A model generated the notes under the pieces. That model was not told where the DNA came from. It made no database searches and saw nothing but the letters and a program-made list of their open reading frames with translations. A program made the translations under genes and the position numbers. A stretch of DNA of 7,878 nt, from contig VFHF01000244.1 of NCBI GenBank assembly GCA_009392095.1, forward strand, positions 1 through 7,878. The letters are read 5' to 3'. Source of the DNA: SAR202 cluster bacterium. Lineage in GTDB: Bacteria > Chloroflexota > Dehalococcoidia > Lucifugimonadales > UBA3495. Every line of letters begins with the position of its first letter. Position 1 is the first letter of the stretch. Of this stretch, positions 6,029 through 7,878 are shown piece by piece.

Positions 6029-7408
6029 TTGGTCCGCTATATGCCCTATGCCGACATGGACAAGATGATGTCCTTGTCTAAGCGCCGGGGTTTCATGTTT
6101 CAAAGTTCAGAGATCTACGGAGGACTAGGTTCCACTTGGGACTACGGCCCCTTGGGCGTAGAGATTAAGCGCAACGTCAAAGAAGCCTGGTGGCGTTCGG
6201 TGGTCACCGAGCGCGACGACATGGTGGGCCTGGACGCCGCCATCTTGATGCACCCTCAGGTATGGGTCGCCAGCGGCCACGTCGAGAATTTTTCAGACCC
6301 TTTGGTCGAGTGCAAAGAGTGCAACTCGCGGTTCCGTCAGGATCACCTTCTGGAAGAGACAGGGATAGACCCGGAGTCCCCGAAAGCCAAGACTGCTCTC
6401 AAAGACCTGCGCTGCCCCAATTGCGGCAGCGAACTTGGGCCGCCCCGCCGCTTCAACCTGATGTTCAAGACTTTCATGGGCCCGGTGGAGGATACGGCCA
6501 ATGAGGTGTTTCTGCGTCCTGAGACCGCCCAGGGCATCTTCGTGAACTTCAAGAACGTGCTGGACTCGACACGTAAGAAACTGCCCTTTGGTATCGGCCA
6601 GATCGGCAAGTCGTTCCGGAACGAGATCACCCCCGGCAACTTCACCTTCCGCACACGGGAATTCGAGCAGATGGAGGCGGAGTTCTTCGTGAAGCCAGGC
6701 TCGGACGAGGAGTGGCTGGATAGCTGGGTGAAGAGCCGCTACCAGTGGTACGTAGGCCTGGGCATTCGGACCGAAAATTTGCGGGTGCGCAAGCACGGCG
6801 ACGACGAACTGGCCCACTACGCCAAAGCCTGCTACGACGTGGAGTACCGTTTCCCCTGGGGCTGGGGAGAGCTGGAGGGGATCGCCAACCGTGGTGACTT
6901 CGACCTGCGCCAGCACCAAGAGGTCAGCGGCCAGGACATGACTTACTTCGACGAGTCAGAAGAAGGAGATGACCGGCGATACCTGCCCTACGTGATCGAG
7001 CCATCTGGCGGTGTCGACCGGGCCACCCTGGCCTTCTGGCTGGACGCCTATGACGAAGAACCCGACGGCGACAACGTCCGCGTGGTATCCCACATCCATC
7101 GCGACCTTGCACCAGTCACCGTAGCCGCGCTGCCCTTGAGCAGGAACGACAAGCTGCTGCCTACCGCGCGGAGCGTCTACGACATACTTCGTAAACACTT
7201 CAAGACGCAGTATGACGATTCCCAAGCCATCGGCCGCCGTTACCGCCGTCAAGACGAGATTGGCACGCCCTACTGCGTAACTATCGACTTCGACACCATC
7301 GACGACAACCAGGTGACTATCCGCGACAGGGACACGATGCACCAAGCCAGGGTCCCAGTCTCAGAATTAGTGGACATACTCAAGGACAAACTAGAACACG
7401 CCTGGTAG
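6029..7408 (+). CDS. glyQS: Glycine--tRNA ligase, homodimeric (alpha2) class II type
   Basis: The enzyme charges tRNA-Gly with glycine using ATP in the cytoplasm. At 459 residues it matches the single-chain type rather than the split GlyQ/GlyS type. Early residues MSLSKRRGFMFQSSEIYGG (14-32) and DYGPLGVEIKRN (38-49) are hallmarks of this type. A zinc-binding-like pair of CxxC motifs sits at C95/C98 and C129/C132. LRPETAQGIFVNFKN (162-176) follows. Class II motif 2 is the FRNEITPG segment (197-204) with TREFEQMEAEFF (209-220), and motif 3 is EPSGGVDRATLAFW (324-337). The anticodon-binding domain fills about 350-459, with LAPVTVAALPL (360-370) and a typical DxxxIGRRYRRQDEIGTPYC segment (397-416). 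All key segments are intact, so the gene looks functional. TTG at 6029 is chosen because of the strong ribosome binding site. The next gene starts 46 bases downstream without a clear terminator, so the two may share a transcript. Confidence 0.98.
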   Translation: MVRYMPYADMDKMMSLSKRRGFMFQSSEIYGGLGSTWDYGPLGVEIKRNVKEAWWRSVVTERDDMVGLDAAILMHPQVWVASGHVENFSDPLVECKECNSRFRQDHLLEETGIDPESPKAKTALKDLRCPNCGSELGPPRRFNLMFKTFMGPVEDTANEVFLRPETAQGIFVNFKNVLDSTRKKLPFGIGQIGKSFRNEITPGNFTFRTREFEQMEAEFFVKPGSDEEWLDSWVKSRYQWYVGLGIRTENLRVRKHGDDELAHYAKACYDVEYRFPWGWGELEGIANRGDFDLRQHQEVSGQDMTYFDESEEGDDRRYLPYVIEPSGGVDRATLAFWLDAYDEEPDGDNVRVVSHIHRDLAPVTVAALPLSRNDKLLPTARSVYDILRKHFKTQYDDSQAIGRRYRRQDEIGTPYCVTIDFDTIDDNQVTIRDRDTMHQARVPVSELVDILKDKLEHAW

Positions 7409-7454
7409 CTCGTGGACCTGGGTTTACTGGGTGAGTTATCAACCCGAGTTAGAC

Positions 7455-7878
7455 ATGCCTCTTAATCTTGTTGCGGCAACTGTTCGGCAAGGCCTTTTCA
7501 CACGTATCGTCGGCCGTCGTTTGCTGTATTATCCGGAGCTCTCCTCGACCATGGACGAGGCTGCTAAGTTGGGCGAGGGCGACGCCGAAGAAGGGGCGGT
7601 GGTGGTGGCTGAGGTTCAGAATGCCGGCAGGGGTCGCCAGGGCCGCAGTTGGGTATCCCAGCCGGGAAACCTGCTTGTTTCCGTTCTGTTCCGACCCAAC
7701 ATGGAAGCGCTGCCGTTCATCAGCATCATCGGCGGGATAGCAGCGGCCCGGACGGTCCGGAAAGTGACCGGGCTGGATCCCAAGATTAAGTGGCCCAACG
7801 ACCTGCTCATCGGTGGGCGCAAGGCCGCGGGCATCCTGGCTGAGAGTGCGATTGTCGGCGATTCTGTATGGTATGCTG
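7455..7878 (+). CDS. birA: Biotin--[acetyl-CoA-carboxylase] ligase, 3' end cut by the window
   Basis: The enzyme activates biotin as biotinyl-AMP and attaches it to a lysine of the biotin carrier domain of carboxylases. The frame is open from ATG 7455 to the right edge (141 codons plus one base). Visible family motifs are YYPELSSTMDEA (25-36), the adenylate-binding GRGRQGRSW (58-66), GNLLVSVLFRP (71-81), KWPNDLLIGGRKAAGIL (112-128) with the catalytic-site lysine Lys112, and the start of the following conserved strand. Only about 20 residues precede the ligase core, so the N-terminal winged-helix DNA-binding domain of E. coli BirA is absent. This makes it a group I, enzyme-only ligase with no direct repressor role. 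The ribosome binding site is weak (GAG at 7445-7447). A C-terminal domain would lie beyond the window. Confidence 0.94.
   Translation, partial: MPLNLVAATVRQGLFTRIVGRRLLYYPELSSTMDEAAKLGEGDAEEGAVVVAEVQNAGRGRQGRSWVSQPGNLLVSVLFRPNMEALPFISIIGGIAAARTVRKVTGLDPKIKWPNDLLIGGRKAAGILAESAIVGDSVWYA

Noticed and set aside
6293..6919. Long antisense open frame (208 codons) inside glyQS
   Set aside because: It lies wholly opposite a highly conserved coding region, has no recognisable motifs, and is expected as a GC-rich shadow frame.
7420..7445. GGGTT...AACCC inverted repeat between glyQS and birA
   Set aside because: Five pairs with a 16-base loop and no T-run; too weak for a terminator.
7468..7740. A 90-codon + strand open frame at the right end
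   Set aside because: It is out of frame with the biotin ligase, whose conserved motifs (GRGRQGR, KWPND) occupy the same bases in another frame.

Overview
The window most resembles a chromosomal segment of a Chloroflexota bacterium, possibly from the Dehalococcoidia/SAR202 side. This is inference from four signs: the lipoprotein followed by a long Thr/Ser/Pro/Ala linker, the combined ChlI-ChlD-type chelatase, the short glycyl-tRNA synthetase of the homodimeric type, and a biotin ligase with no DNA-binding domain. Base composition looks moderately GC-rich. All six protein genes lie on the + strand and no convincing gene lies on the - strand.

Bases 11-3438 hold a tight three-gene ABC importer cassette: a lipoprotein substrate-binding protein and two permeases, with overlapping gene ends (14 and 20 bases). 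The binding protein belongs to the peptide/nickel superfamily, and the permeases carry features I associate with NikB and NikC. No ATPase gene is visible, so it must lie outside the window or be supplied in trans.

Bases 3439-3641 are noncoding. They hold a good sigma70-type promoter candidate and then a three-tier nested inverted repeat that would lie in the leader of the next transcript. That gene (3642-5738) encodes a 698-residue protein with an N-terminal AAA+ chelatase motor, an acidic Pro/Glu/Asp linker and a C-terminal von Willebrand A (MIDAS) domain. This is the layout of the cobaltochelatase-associated ChlI/ChlD-like proteins that work with CobN. A Nik-like importer beside such a chelatase suggests, but does not prove, a cobalt/nickel acquisition and insertion theme.

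Bases 5739-6028 are noncoding. They hold overlapping hairpins at the chelatase stop codon, a MITE-like imperfect inverted repeat of about 100 bases, a small palindrome, and two copies of TGTTAAC spaced 20 bases apart ahead of the next gene.

Bases 6029-7878 hold housekeeping genes: a complete glycyl-tRNA synthetase started by TTG behind a very strong Shine-Dalgarno sequence, then 46 bases later a biotin--protein ligase gene that runs off the right edge. I found no RNA gene, CRISPR array, insertion sequence transposase or phage gene. I did not find a clearly undescribed system; the most open items are the structured chelatase leader and the possible metal importer/chelatase pairing.
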